A stretch of 64,000 nt of DNA from Symsagittifera roscoffensis (taxonomy: Eukaryota; Xenacoelomorpha; Acoela; Convolutidae). How positions within the stretch are numbered: the first letter of the stretch is position 1; each line of letters starts with the position of its first letter. This document shows positions 36,661-48,325 of the stretch, piece by piece. The position numbers and the translations under genes were made by a program. Under the pieces are notes generated by a model. That model did not search any database. It had not been told where the DNA came from and saw only the letters and a list, made by a program, of their open reading frames with translations. The stretch is taken from assembly GCF_963678635.1 (NCBI RefSeq), contig NC_087065.1, forward strand, positions 58,120,754 through 58,184,753, read 5' to 3'.

Positions 36661-37124
36661 TTCAAGATATCAGTATATTTATCAAAAATATCGCCTCAGT
36701 GACACACATGACAGACGTTATGCAAACAAACAGCTTTCTTTTCCAACAATTGAAAAAAACATCAGACATGAAAGTAAACTAAATCAGCAGGCAAAAAAAC
36801 TAATTTACTTTTGCTGCAAAGTTACCTTTTTTGGGAACAAATTAGGACATATTTAGCTATGTTAGTGTAACGTTAGCACAGAAACAATCTATTTTGTTCA
36901 AAGGAAATTTTAGCAACAAATATTTCTAATTTGAAAGTTTTTGCCATAAGTTTTGATGCAATTTTTTGCAGAAGATGATTTTTCAAGATGCAAGTATTTT
37001 CATCAAAAATATCTCCTCGATGACACACAATACAAACGTATTTCAAACAAACAGCTTTCATTTGCAACAATTGAAAAAAAACATCAGGCTTGAAAGTAAG
37101 CTAAACCAGCAGGCAAAAATACTG
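36661..37124. repeat. About 145-bp direct repeat, two copies
   Basis: The copies at about 36661-36807 and 36981-37124 share ttcaagat, atcaaaaatat, gacacaca, caaacaaacagctttc and caacaattgaaaaaaa in order. They are separated by about 170 bp. Confidence 0.7.
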
Positions 37125-38221
37125 ACATAACCTTGCAGCAAAACTGCTTCGTTTTTAGAGCAGAAACGATCCTTTTTGTCTAATTTGAAAACTTTTTCCA
37201 TGAAATGTAAAAAAGTTTTTTCAGCGAAAAAAAGTATCGGAGACAGTGTTGCCTTTCAGGCAAAAATCGAGTGAAAATAAAGTTTTTGGTAACTCTGACA
37301 TAAATCAAAAACAAAAACTGAACGCAAAATCAAAAATCAAAGAAACCCAATACAATAAAAAGGCTGGTAAGAACGCCAGAGGCAAAATTTTTGAACAAAT
37401 TGATTTATATTTTAATGACAAATTTGTGTGATTTTTGTTCACATCCAAAGAGAAACATACTAAAAGTGCACACCTGAAGAAAACAGAACATTTTTGAGAA
37501 CTGTACAAAAACTGAGTTTGACTGATCAAAAAATTTGACGTTTGAGTTTAGATCTGAAGAAAATGAATTTAGCAGCATGAATACAACCAGTTGTATTATT
37601 TTAGATTTACATTTTGCAAGTATTAATTGTAGCACTACAATATCAGAATTGAAAATTTTGTTCCGCATGGTTTCTTTGTTCAAATGAACTGAGAATCATT
37701 ATGGGATGCAAAAGAAAACATCTAATTAAACCATGAAGTTGAGATAGAGTTGAATTGGGGCCTAGAAAATTAAGTTTGAGAACGTTTAAATGAAGAACGT
37801 TTAAAAGTTTCTTAAAAACATTTTAAAATGAAATAGGAAGACTCGGCAAAAGTCTAAAAAAACCAATTCAGAACGTTGAAAAACTTTTACGAAACAAGAA
37901 AAACGATGTCTATTACCAGATATTCAGTAAAAAAAAACAAGTCGACATCAAAAATTCACAATGCCTGGAACTTCATCAAAGAGTCTCCTAAAAAGAAGGA
38001 AGCAATCGATTAGTTTGTATTAACTTTCGACCACTTTTTTCCCAAATTTTGCTAAATTCCACAAAAAACTATTTTAAAATTTTTATCGGTCAATGAATTT
38101 AGTATTTAGAAGAAAAAAACCTCAGTTGATGCCATAGTGAAAATTTTGGTGACAACTTCTGAGAAAATGTTTGAGAAGGTAAATTAAAAGCGCTCTATTT
38201 TGGGTGTTTTTAGCTTTTTGC

Positions 38222-38800
38222 AATTCCGTTGATACAGTTGATTATGCCATTCTGTTTGCAAAACGTCAAATATATGGCCTAAGGGGCCGGGTTCACTCAC
38301 TCCTAAAGTCTTATCTCTCTCAAAGAAAATAATTTGTTTGCTATTGAAAAGCATTGCCGAAACGATTATACCAGTGGAATCTAGAGTTTCACAATTTTAT
38401 TAATATTTCCAAATCTTTTCCTGCTCTTTTCAAATGAGCTTTTGAAGCAGTACAGAATTCTTAAAGTACTTTGTTTGCTAAGGATACATATCTACATGGA
38501 TAATTACAAAAGGTTGATGCTACAAAACAATCTTCCTGAAATAGTAAAAAGGATGATTGGATGATAGCGATTAGAAAGGCACCAAAAAGATGAAGAATAG
38601 AATTTTTGATTGCAAGCGGGAAAAATAATACCCGCAAAGTAAATTAAACAGCCAATCTTACAAAACACCCAAAATATCAAATACTTCGGCGTAACTATAT
38701 TTTTGACTCATATCGACGCTATTGAAAAAATAAAAAAGTAAATCTCAAATTTAATTAAAGTAATCGTTTTCTAGATTTTGTTATTAGAAGTTAACCGCGA
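38222..38800 (+). pseudogene. LINE reverse-transcriptase remnant 1
   Basis: The plus strand reads NSVDTVDYAILFAKRQIYGL and RVHSLLKSYLSQRK before a stop. Further on it has IKYFGVTIFLTHIDAIEKIK. These match the [AS]-x-D-T-V-D-H-x-I-L-L...Y-G-[IL]...S-Y-L-x-x-R and K-[FY]-L-G-V blocks of jockey/CR1-type LINE RTs. The catalytic block between them is too decayed to read. Confidence 0.65.
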
Positions 38801-39746
38801 ACAAAAATTAACCAACTACATTCCAAAAATTAAAAAAAAAAGTAAGACGAACCGAAAAAAAAATATATTTTTCCTTGGTTGAGCTATACATATATGAGGT
38901 CTCAAGTCTTTTAAATAATGTTTAAAAATCTGAAGATTGCAGTGAAACAGACTATAATTTCATTTTAAAAAACAAAATAATCGATTCTTTAGGAGACGAT
39001 ACACGAGCCAGGAGTCTCAAAATGAAACAATAAATTAATGAGTATATAATGCAAAACATTATGATCTGCACGTAGTGTCTTATTCAACGTTCTGGCTAAT
39101 TTTGACACGGATATTATTTCAAATTTTATCGATTTGAATCAATCCGATATGAGCAGATTTTTGAAATTTTCAAAGATAATTGTATAATTCATTAAGAATT
39201 GTTAACTGAAATTATTTTGGTAAGTAGATTGCTTTTTGATCAGTTGCTTAATTGAACGAATGTTTAAAGTAGATTAATTTATGATTAATCATGCTGCGTG
39301 ATATGGTTTTTTATCTCTAACTTTTTGAACTATTTTTGAGCTTTGCATTTTTATTTCACTTTCTTTTTTTTTCATAAAAAGTGGTCATTTATTTAAAGAA
39401 TTTCAAAATAGCAAAAAATAAAATTAAAAAAAAAATCAAATAAATTTTGACAAACATGTTTCTCATGAAATAGAAAGTTATTATGCGGGCACTTTAAGCA
39501 AACTAGATAGCCTTCAGTCTCCTCTCACTCTGGCTCTCTTCGAGTGGTAAACTATAAGGTTTTATACATTTTTGTTGCGCGTATAGTTTGAAAACACATT
39601 TATGTATAAACAAAAATTAGATGATTATTTATTAGTTCCCAAAAACTATTATGCAATTTTTTTGAAATTTTCAGCCCAAAGCCATTTACTTGAGTGCAAC
39701 GAAAACTCAAATAACTCAGCAGGTAACCATTAGTTTTAGATTATAC

Positions 39747-39956
39747 CTTGGCTTTCGGGTCCACAAACATTCTCCATTGATACAGCTTCCTGGACATGAC
39801 TGTCATAATTATCATCCTTGTTAGCCCAATAGCTGTTTCTCCATTTTAGATACTCGTGTAGTGAGGCCGCATTTTTATTTGACAGGATGTTGTAGCAAGT
39901 GCGACACTTCAAGTAGGGACACTTCACACGGTCTACTTTGATCACGTCGAAGTTAC
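39747..39956 (-). CDS. Polycystin exon E6: Cys-rich segment
   Basis: The exon is 210 bp (phase 1 in and out), with a CTATAG acceptor and GTATAA donor. It encodes 70 residues including KVDRVKCPYLKCRTCYN, YLKWRNSYWANKDDNYD and ENVCGPES. The C-x4-C-x2-C cluster and later Cys suggest a disulphide-stabilised module, but I cannot name the family. Phase continuity with E5 and E7 is the main support. Confidence 0.7.
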
Positions 39957-40859
39957 CTATAGATGCGAAATCATGAAAACCCCGCAATCAACTTCCATTA
40001 TATGAAGCAATCATTTATTTCTTTAGCATTTACTTTTTCTCGGCTTCAGCCTTTGCTTTTTTCATAAATAATCTCATTATTAGGCATAAGCAATTGGCAC
40101 TTGTGCAATTGACACAGAAACTTCCGACAGATATGTTTGAGAAAAATTCTAATTAAAAAATGGATATATTTTTTTTAATTTTCAGTTTTTCGAAACTTTT
40201 CGAAGTTTTTCTTTCAATATATATATTTTTAAAACCTAATCGTTATTTGGTTTTTAATACATTATTTGAAAAAAATCGTCGGATGAAGAACCTGCAGTTC
40301 CATCCGCTTTTAGCTAAATTTTTGACTCAATAGCAAAAAACTACTCTTTTTTTTGAACTGACAACTTTTTCCATATTACATTATGATGGAATCATAATCA
40401 GGACTCAAACGGGCTTTCAGTTAATCAATCGATGCCGTATAACTATCATTCGATAGTGGTCGCAAGAAAAAAGAGCAAAAATTGGATGTCTGAAAGTTAA
40501 AAACAAAATTTAAAAAGTTTCTATACCTGTTCATTTTTCGAGTACGATCCGGCTTTTAGGAATAGTCTCAATGACAAACATGTTCACACACCTTGTTAAC
40601 TTGATTCATTTGTTTTAGGACCAATTTACCACAAGGAGAAGGACAACATAGGAGATGTTCATCTCATTTATGGAGAACCGCTGTTTTGTCCCTTAAAGCA
40701 TCCATGCATTTTTGCTTATTTTTCTGGGCTGGGTAATGGGTAATGTTTTCTTGCCGTCAACAGCAAGCATGGATCATTCTGGAGCTCGAACCACTGACCT
40801 ACTAATGGACAGGCGGAGACTTAACCACTTCACCGACAATCCAAGTGTACTATACTCAC

Positions 40860-41144
40860 GTGAGCACTGATAAGACGCCTGAAAATGTTTAGTGGTCGCA
40901 TCACACTGCAGTTGCTGCATTTTGTTAGTGCACACAGCCATCGAAATTTCTGCATTCAGATCACATGCAGACATTCCATAAAAAGATTCAGAAATCGAAA
41001 AAATTCTGCCCAAGCTTTCCATTTCTTTATAGCGTATTTTCCTCGCAGTTGAAAAGTTGGTGTCATTGGAGCTCAAAATGTCAGAAGTGCTGTTTTCGGA
41101 TGCAGAATAGTTCAAAAATTTGATTCTCTGCTCCTCGAAAGACT
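40860..41144 (-). CDS. Polycystin exon E5: unrecognised extracellular region
   Basis: The exon is 285 bp (phase 1 in and out), follows TGTTTCAG and ends before GTGAGT. The protein has SFEEQRIKFLNYSASENS early, FYGMSACDLN in the middle and QLQCD and YQCS near the end. There are several N-x-[ST] sites and four Cys. I do not recognise a domain. It lies between the lectin-like domain and the GAIN-like region, so it is expected to be extracellular. Confidence 0.7.
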
Positions 41145-41422
41145 CTGAAACAGCACAGAACTTCTTCAAAACTTTTATCAATTTTTCCTTATTTTGGTTT
41201 TTATGTTGTAATTGTAAGTTTTTTTACTGATGGCTTTCAAAGAAAAAAAACGCCAATTTTAGCTGATACCAGTGAAAGATAATAATTCCACAGGATTATA
41301 CTGCTAAAATTCAAATAAAAAACCGATTGTAAAGATTTTGTTCGCGATTACATGAGAAGGTTATCAAAGTATTATTAAACGGCCCTGGTCAATTTGAGCT
41401 GAATAATGAAATGACAACTTAC

Positions 41423-41824
41423 TCTGGGCATAGATTAGGATTTCACAGAACTGTACCGGGTACTTCGTGTTGGTCATTTTGATTTTGCTTCCATACATAT
41501 TGCAGTGAGCCCGTTTCCAACCGGTCCATTTCAGACCCTTCTCTTTTTTATTGCTCTTGTGATCATCATCATCATCGTCGTCATCATCATCGTCATCGTC
41601 ATCATCATCATCGTCATCGTCGTCATCATCATCGTCATCGTCATCATCATCATCGTCATCGTCGTCATCATCATCGTCATCCTTTTTTTTCTTTTCTTTT
41701 TTGAAACATGGTAAGAAGTTCGGAGAATCAGAAGCAATGAGTTTTTCATCAAACTTATTGCACTCCCCACAGCGAGTCAATGAGTCATCGCAAACTTCGA
41801 CTCGGAGGTGTTTCATTCGTTTTG
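41423..41824 (-). CDS. Polycystin exon E4: lectin-like domain with 40-Asp tract
   Basis: The exon follows TTGCAG, is 402 bp, phase 1 in and out, and ends before GTAAGT. It contains LRVEVCDDSLTRCGEC, a Cys before a Lys-rich stretch, then 40 consecutive Asp codons (41562-41681), then a Lys-rich stretch, WTGWKRAHCN, GSKIKM and FCEILIYAQ. The ending x-C-E-[IV]-x-[IV]-Y is the C-terminal strand of F-type lectin and discoidin domains, so the acidic tract is inserted in a loop inside the fold. The charge-separated insert (Lys, Asp, Lys) is not a feature of the family. Confidence 0.8.
41562..41681 (-). repeat. Coding GAT/GAC minisatellite (40 Asp)
   Basis: A 120-bp run of GAT and GAC codons, read on the minus strand. 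On the plus strand it has a higher-order unit of 14 codons (42 bp) in which atc and gtc codons alternate in a fixed order. It consists of five atc codons, two full units and a half unit. All repeats are in frame with the lectin-like domain of E4. Confidence 0.9.
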
Positions 41825-41869
41825 CTGCAACAGAGGAACTTCAAAGACCAGATAACCTAAGCTATTCAC

Positions 41870-42040
41870 AATAATTATTTATAAAATTAATAGACTTACT
41901 TAATCAAATTCAAAAATTTCCACCATGATTGCGAATAAAAAATCCCAGACACCTAGCATTTTTTAATAAAATAAATAGACTAATTTAATAAAATTCAAAA
42001 GTTTCCACCATGATTGCAAATAAAAAATCCCTGAAACCTA
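41870..42040. repeat. About 78-bp tandem duplication
   Basis: Two similar units contain aatagact, aaattcaaaa, tttccaccatgattgc and aataaaaaatccc, followed by acctagc. They lie just upstream of E4. Confidence 0.7.
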
Positions 42041-42713
42041 GCGTTTCATTTCAGCTTTTAAAAACTACCAAATAAGCCAAAAAAGTACTTGAATATAATT
42101 GTGAAAATCATAATACGGACGGATCTAGGGGTTTCTTGGCGGGGGGGGGCGTGGGGGTTGAGGATTGTCAATATATTCCAATTCTAACCCTAAATCTCAG
42201 ATTCCTGACCAAGTTTAAAAAAAAACTCTATTTTATCAACATGTAAACGTGAGAAAGTCAATCTGTCAGAATTGTCTAAAAAGATTTTCTGTTTTAGTTT
42301 CACAAACTTAATTAAAGTCAAAAGTTGCACGGCTACAGTTGCACGGATGATTACAGTTTGCCCGGCTATATTGCCTTGTGAAGATAAGTCACAACATTTC
42401 CCGGCTTCCTTTAACGGGTTCAATTAAATGAGAACTTCTGGAGTCGGTCATTTTCTCTCGGAGTGCAACAGTACAAATCTTTTGACTGGTCGGTTGTAGA
42501 GTCCTGTTCGGATTTTGACTTGTGCAACCCGGATGATGTTGTCATTGCCATCAAAAACTTAAGTGATAAGACTCATTGGCCACATCAAAGGCGGGATAGT
42601 GTCCTCTTTGACAATAACAATGTCTCCAATGCCGAGTTGTCGTGATGAAGATGTCGTCCATTTAGGTTTTTGTTGCAGAGAAGTCATTCATTAAAAGCTT
42701 TTAATAATTTTTT

Positions 42714-43452
42714 TTATAAATCAAAAGCATTCAATAATCCACTTCTGCCGCAAAATCGTTCTGCAGCGTCTAAGCAATCGTCCTTTGTGAGAGAGTTGAC
42801 GATTTCTATGTGAACTACTTTAGTTGCAAAGCAAATGAAGATTGCCACATATACTTTCTTCTCTTGGTTGCTGCTGTCTTTGATGTAGAAAAGTCCACAA
42901 TAATCGAGTTCTGTGTTGCTGAAAATAAAAGATTTTATAACTCTTCGAGCGGCAAATTTCCCATTTCTGGTTGAAGAAGTCTGATTTCTTTCGAATGCAA
43001 GGCTTGCAATTATGAATTGCTTGTTTTGCCAACGCGAGGCCTCCTGGTATCCATATCGTTTGTCGAAGGGTGTAGAGTGTCCTCTGAGGACCACTATGAA
43101 ACGATCGTGCATGCGCTTCCTTAATGAGCTACTGCTATTTGTTGATACGCAATTTCCTGGGAATCAGAACCGGAAATTTTTTGTCTATATCGTATGGTGA
43201 ATTGGCGAGGCGTCTTCCTACACGAATTATGTCGCTCTCATCATCCAAGAGGGGTGAAAGGCTCAGAAGATTGCTGTTCCTTGGAATAGGTTTTCCTTTC
43301 CTAATAATTTGAAACTCGGCTAGATGATGCTGCTGAATCGAGCTGTACAGAGTCGTGCGAGCTTCTTTAACTTCCACGGCTGAAAATTTTTTAGCTGATG
43401 CAGTTCCTCTGAATTGCCGTCGTTCCCCTGATTGAACTTCACAAAGTTTCAT
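42714..43452 (-). pseudogene. BEL/Pao integrase fragment
   Basis: The minus strand at 43452-43135 encodes LLSLSPLLDDESDIIRVGRR followed by LANSPYDIDKKFPVLIP, the N-terminal block typical of Pao integrases (L-D-x-x-x-[LI]-I-R-V-G-G-R-L...P). At 43112-42714 it has ARRVIKSF, LDYCGLFYIKDSSNQEKKVY and VAIFICFATKVVHIEIVNSL, matching the G-x-D-[FY]-x-G-P...Y-x-x-[LI]-F-x-C-x-x-[TK]-x-[AV]-[VI]-H-[LI]-E-x-V core. The fragment stops before the second catalytic Asp. Confidence 0.75.
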
Positions 43453-43539
43453 TGTCGTGAGTCAGCAGTTTTGTTGACGTTCTTTTTGATGCCTGAGTTT
43501 CTTCTCTGTGGAATTGTTGCCTTTGCGCGATTAGCTATT

Positions 43540-44060
43540 GCTGCGAAACTTGCAGTCCAGCTTCCCCAAAGCAGCTGCTACCCAACCTCGTATCTTTACC
43601 TCCATTTTCCCTACCTGTACTTCTACCAGAATGACAATCAGTGGCGCTAACAGAAATCGCGCTTGTATCCATATCAGTACCCACACCTGTTCCGTCATCT
43701 TGTCTTGTCCCTATACCTTTACTAGCATTCAGTAATAATGCGTAACCAGTATTCATACCTTTACCAATGTCGACACCAACTATGGCACAAATACCTGCCC
43801 CTTTACCAATACCTTCCCGGGTTTCCTTTAGTTTTTCCATTGAGTTTTTCGTTTATTCTCAGTACCAAAACCTACCCCTGTACCAACACCTGTTTTTGAA
43901 GCATAACCTTCCCGGTTGTCATTGCCTTTTTCTCTCCACGCACCTAACCTCCCAATGCCATCCCGGTTGCTAACCGTCCGCAATCTTAAGTTTGTACCAT
44001 TACCAAACCGGGTATCAATATCGTTGCCATTGGGAGAGGTCCAGATCGGCGGTCCAGTTT
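43540..44060. repeat. Irregular GGTAnnGG-type low-complexity stretch
   Basis: Read on the minus strand, short units such as ggtattggtaaaggg and ggtgtgggtactgat recur irregularly. This is a degenerate minisatellite between the BEL/Pao integrase fragment and its right LTR. Confidence 0.5.
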
Positions 44061-45244
44061 ATGTTGATATATTCCAATTCTAACCCTAAATCTCAGATTC
44101 CTAGCCAAATAAAAACAAACTCCTAGTTTATCAACATGTAAACATGAGAAAATCAAACTGTTCAGAATTGAGTAAAATGATTTCTCTGTTTTAGTTTCAC
44201 AAACTTAGGGAAGGTCAATAGTTGAACGGTTACAGTTGCTTGCATGGTTTTAGTTTGCCCGGCTATATTGCCTTGTAGAGATAAGCCACAACGCGGATGT
44301 TGATGACCTTTTTTGATCACCTTCTTTTTTTAGTCAACCACATTGATTTTCCGATCTCTCTTAAAACACAAGAGACCCTATTTGGAACGCAAATTTTTGC
44401 TCACCAGGCAACTTTTTGTAGATGCAGTCCAAAAAAGCTATGTTTGGGCAATTTTGGCAAATTCTGACCTAAAAATTGCGTTTTTGCGGCGCGCCTCCCC
44501 TCAAAATTAGTAAACATTGGCAATAAAGGCGTCTTTCTAAACATTGCAGAGTCGCCGAAAATTAAAGTCGTAACAAAGTACCAAAATTAGGTGACGACGG
44601 GTGAATCCTCCCCTGCTAAAAACTGCTTATAATTTCAAAATGCTTTCAAAAACAACGCAAAAATTGGCTGGACTTAATGTTTTCAAAAACAACGCAAAAA
44701 TTGGCTGAACTGCAATGTAAAATTATTTAGCTCGGACGTTAAACAGAAACAGATGTTTACAGATATCTTCATAATTTTTTATCTTTCTTAAAATCCAGTG
44801 GAAAAGAATAGCAGGTATCTTTTGTCTTTAAGCAAAACCCGTTAGTTTTTGTCGGCTTTATTCAACCAAGCAGAATCAAACAAAATCAAATTCGTGGATT
44901 AAAATTTGATAACTGGCAAAAAGTTTGTCAACAGAATGGCCAAAACTCAGCCAGTTGGAGCACCTCCTGGAACAAATTTATTTATGCGGCAAGAACCGAC
45001 CGAGGCGAAAAATTGGCTAGATTTTTTTGTTGCCAAGTAAAGACTAGCTTCTTTGGCTCACCTAATCTTGAGGGCAGGAGACGTAAGACAAAAATCCTGG
45101 GCCGACGTAAAGCGAGGTATCTAATAGAGTTGTTCGAAGAAACAGCATCAAATTCGAATTCGAAGAATTAGAAACTGAGAGGTGCAATAGTATCTTAATT
45201 GAGTACCAATAGGCTATAAACACATCCTTCGCCAATAAAAAGGA

Positions 45245-45290
45245 CGCGAGAGAGAGAGAGACAGAGGAGAGAGAGAGAGAGAGAGAGAGC
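45245..45290. repeat. (GA)n microsatellite
   Basis: An almost pure gaga run with two interruptions. Confidence 0.9.
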
Positions 45291-45525
45291 AGAATCAGCA
45301 CTCAATCCTAACAACTGCGAAATTCCAAGCTCACTTTGAAGGATTATTTCAGAAATCGATATGAAAATAACAGTTCAGTTTTGATAGGAACTGTAGCACT
45401 AGCGGCTATAGGTAGATCACATAGCGGAAGGCAAAATCAGTGAAAAGAATGGTCTGTTTAATGAAAAACAAACGGAATCGGAAATACTGAAATGCGTCAG
45501 CGAAATGAAGGAATCAAAACCATGA

Positions 45526-45676
45526 CAGTCCAGAGCCCGGGTCGAGGTCCCAGACTCATGTCCACATTGTGGGTTGCGCCGCATCCAGATTCAGACCCAA
45601 ATTGCACAGTTGCGCCGAGAGTTCTAGTCTGGAAAGTGTGGACATGACTCGTGCCGTGGGTCGCGATAGTCTGGAC
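45526..45676. repeat. GC-richer inverted repeat
   Basis: Arms pair cagtccagag...gactcatgtccaca with tgtggacatgactc...tagtctggac. The block is clearly more GC-rich than its surroundings. It is probably a foldback MITE core. Confidence 0.5.
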
Positions 45677-46108
45677 CGTGCCAAAATTTGGTCACGAAAA
45701 CCCTAAGAAATTCGAAGCAAGACAAAAGATCAAAACAACAAGCACGTAACCCCAGAAAACCAAGAATACCACGAAAAACAAAGAACTTTGTGCCTCGTTT
45801 CGGTTCTGAGGTAGATCGGTTTCGGGTAGCTGGCGGATTGAAAACATTTAACTTCGTACGTAAATTAACTGTAATTATCGTAAGTCAACAAAGAATAACG
45901 AACTGCCATAAATTTTGGTATTTAAAGGCAGAATTAATATCACAAAACACGCACAATGAAAACATTAATAAATCAATTTTAAAACAGCGTCTGAAAAACT
46001 TGTGAATTTTGTTTCGGTCTTTCAGTTTTGACTTTTTCACACACTGTTCTTCGATCACCAGAAAATTCATAAATTGTGGCCGTGGTTTTTCTCGCTATGA
46101 ACTCTAGT

Positions 46109-47056
46109 CCCGGGATGACCGAAACTTCTTATCATACAATTCCCATATATGAGAAATTTCTTGTCATACAATTCCATACAATGCCATACGTACAGAACAT
46201 TGTATGAAATCTCTATGATAAACATTTTTCCATAAATGAAAATTGTATGATAGATGTTTTTCCATAAAGCAAAAAGTTTGAGTTTTTCTTTCTAAATTTA
46301 TTTCTGAAAAATTTTCGGTTGTGTTTGCAGCCGAACACAAGTGACAAAGACCTTGGTTACTCAAAGCACCAAAGGTTGGACGGTCTTTGCATTTATAATG
46401 CATAGAAAACGACCTGAGTTTGGCTGTCTTTCACAATTGATATAACAAAAGCATCAAACTTTTAGTTTTTGGCAAAATTTTTTAATGGGTGATGATTTTA
46501 AATTTTGTAATTTTCAAATTATCAGACATTGATCAAGGCATACATTAACACCCCATAAAAAAGAAATAGTAATTTTTAGCGTTTTTGAAAAAAAATTTAA
46601 GTGAAAAGAAAATAAAAGCCAATTTTATCGTATCCAGGACTACGTTATGCACACAAAATATTAAATTTTGCATGCAAAAAAAAATTTTCGAAAATTTGTT
46701 TGTTTCCGTACGAAATTCGATTTGCGGTTGAAAAAAACCCAAATTTGGGCCAAATTTTTTTGGGCCAAATTTTCAAAATTACTAGAAAAATTTTTTGTGT
46801 CGCCATCAAAAAAATGCCAGTCATACAATTTCCATAAATGGGAATTGTATGGAAAGCATTTTTTTCAAAAAACGAAAACCTCAGTTTTTTATCACCAGAC
46901 TGTTTTATTAGAATCAAACAGCCACAGAAATAAGTTTATACCAGTTTTCAACCATTTTTAGAAATTGTATGAAAATTGTATGACAAGCATTTTTCCACAC
47001 ACTTGATGTATGGAATTGTATGATAAGCATTTTCGGTGTATGGAGGTCAACCCGGG
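46109..47056. mobile_element. Palindromic MITE with CCCGGG ends, copy 2
   Basis: Ends are CCCGGGATGACC and GGTCAACCCGGG. Both arms and the middle contain several copies of cttatcatacaattcc and its inverse ggaattgtatgataag, with catttttcca. No protein is encoded. Confidence 0.65.
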
Positions 47057-47429
47057 GTGCGAACAACCCGAAAAACCAAATTGTCGATATCACCGAATTT
47101 AATTCAAGTTGTTTTTTCGCTTTCTCTCAATTTACAATCAAAACGAACTGTTTATGCATCGACACTTACCGTTTAATGATACAATACATCAGTGGATACA
47201 CCCGTGTATATTAAAATACGTTATAGCGCCGTATCTTACGTATCTTGTAATTATTTCTTTTCAATCAGAACAGTTAGCGAAAATCCTGAAATTGAAAAAG
47301 TTTTGCCGCTTCGTCGAGAAGAGAGCAAATCAAATCTGAACAATTTTCGCTCACTGCTCTCTTAATCAGCTGCAGTAAATTTTTTGTAAAAGTTATGAGT
47401 TCGATAAGGTAAAATTACGGTAGCGTGCC

Positions 47430-47775
47430 CAGGGGGTGACCACCCCCTTTAATTCTGGTTGCCAAAAACTTTCAAAGGGTCTCCTTCTGGCACAATTTTA
47501 TGACATCTATTTTTCGGTGAACAACCTCAAAATTTTTCTAAAGGCGCCTTTGTCGCCAGTATGACTTATTTCGATGACTTATTTTGAAGGGGAGCGCGCG
47601 CCAAAAAAAACGCAATTTTTTAGTCAAAATTTTCCAAAAAGTGCCTGAAAACGCTTTTTTTTGGCCTGTTTTTTTTTTAATATACTGTCCTTATACTGTT
47701 TTAGGAGAGCTCCGAAAATCAAATAGTCCAACTTAAAAAAAGTCGACAAAATTTTCAAAATTTTCCGAAAGACAG
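47430..47775 (+). mobile_element. hAT-like MITE, family 2, copy 4
   Basis: It shares ctaaaggcgcctttg, ttttgaaggggagcgcgcgcc, aacgcaattttttagtc and ccaaaaagtgcctgaaa with the 12249 copy. The left end begins CAGGGGGTGACCACC. Confidence 0.55.
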
Positions 47776-48049
47776 CACAAATATAACGCGATAGTGTTGC
47801 CGCAACTCTATCAGACAGAACTTTTATTCAGGTCGCATGATCAGATGGGCCATCAGGGAATACGACAAAGTATATCAGATGATCCTGAAGCGCTTTGAGT
47901 GGCCTGGAAATTTTCTGCGCACGCCACTGTACAATTAATTTAATAATTTCAGCTTGCTATACCGTAAATAATTTGGTTTCCGAGCCATTTCGGTAAGCAA
48001 TTAGGTTGGTGCTATACCGTAAGCAATTATCGACCTTCCAGCAAAATTA

Positions 48050-48325
48050 AGCGAAAAATTAAAGAAGGACAAAAACAACTTGGGACTTAGTTTCGTTGCT
48101 GATTTGAAAAAGGCATTCGATAAACTAGATCAAAACTATCGTTATGGAATCAAGGGACTTTGTCTTCAATGGCTTCACAGGTGTCTGTCTGATATTTATC
48201 GAAAGTTTGAAATGAACAATGTTTCTTCCGATTGAATAATAAATAAAGTTAGAAGTATCGCAAGGTTCCGTTTTGGGTCCGTTTCTGCTCTTGATATTTA
48301 TTAACGAATTTCTCAAATTTTCAAA
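48050..48325 (+). pseudogene. LINE reverse-transcriptase remnant 2
   Basis: The plus strand reads GLSFVADLKKAFDKLD and YGIKGLCLQWLHRCLSDIYR. After a stop and frame change it has VSQGSVLGPFLLLIFINEFL. These are the A-F-D, Y-G-[IL] and [VP]-Q-G-S-[VI]-L-G-P-x-L-F blocks of jockey/CR1-type LINE RTs. It is truncated on both sides. Confidence 0.75.

Larger units (their letters stand above)
42166..44290 (-). mobile_element. BEL/Pao LTR retrotransposon remnant
   Basis: Direct repeats at 42166-42393 and 44062-44290 (about 228 bp, TGTGRCTTATC...ACA read on the minus strand) act as LTRs. They flank 1.67 kb that encodes parts of a BEL/Pao integrase. Most of gag, protease and RT is missing, so it is an internally deleted copy. 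Confidence 0.7.
42115..44620 (+). mobile_element. hAT-like MITE, family 2, copy 3, interrupted by BEL/Pao element
   Basis: The left piece (42115-42165) begins ggacggatctagg followed by a G-rich stretch. The right piece (44291-44620) has gaccctatttgg, ccaggcaactttttgtaga and aaagtc-type sequence matching the 2051 copy. The BEL/Pao LTR element sits between the two pieces, so it was inserted later. Confidence 0.5.

Noticed and set aside
41505-41714. Plus-strand open frame with a long Ile/Val hydrophobic run
   Set aside because: It is the antisense reading of the GAT/GAC poly-Asp tract in exon E4. The hydrophobicity is a by-product of the repeat.
43535-43840. Gly-rich 101-codon minus-strand frame
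   Set aside because: It is a translation of an irregular GGTAnnGG low-complexity stretch in the BEL/Pao remnant. No domain is evident.
45062-45301. Ser/Leu-rich minus-strand frame
   Set aside because: It is produced by the (GA)n microsatellite and flanking AT-rich sequence.
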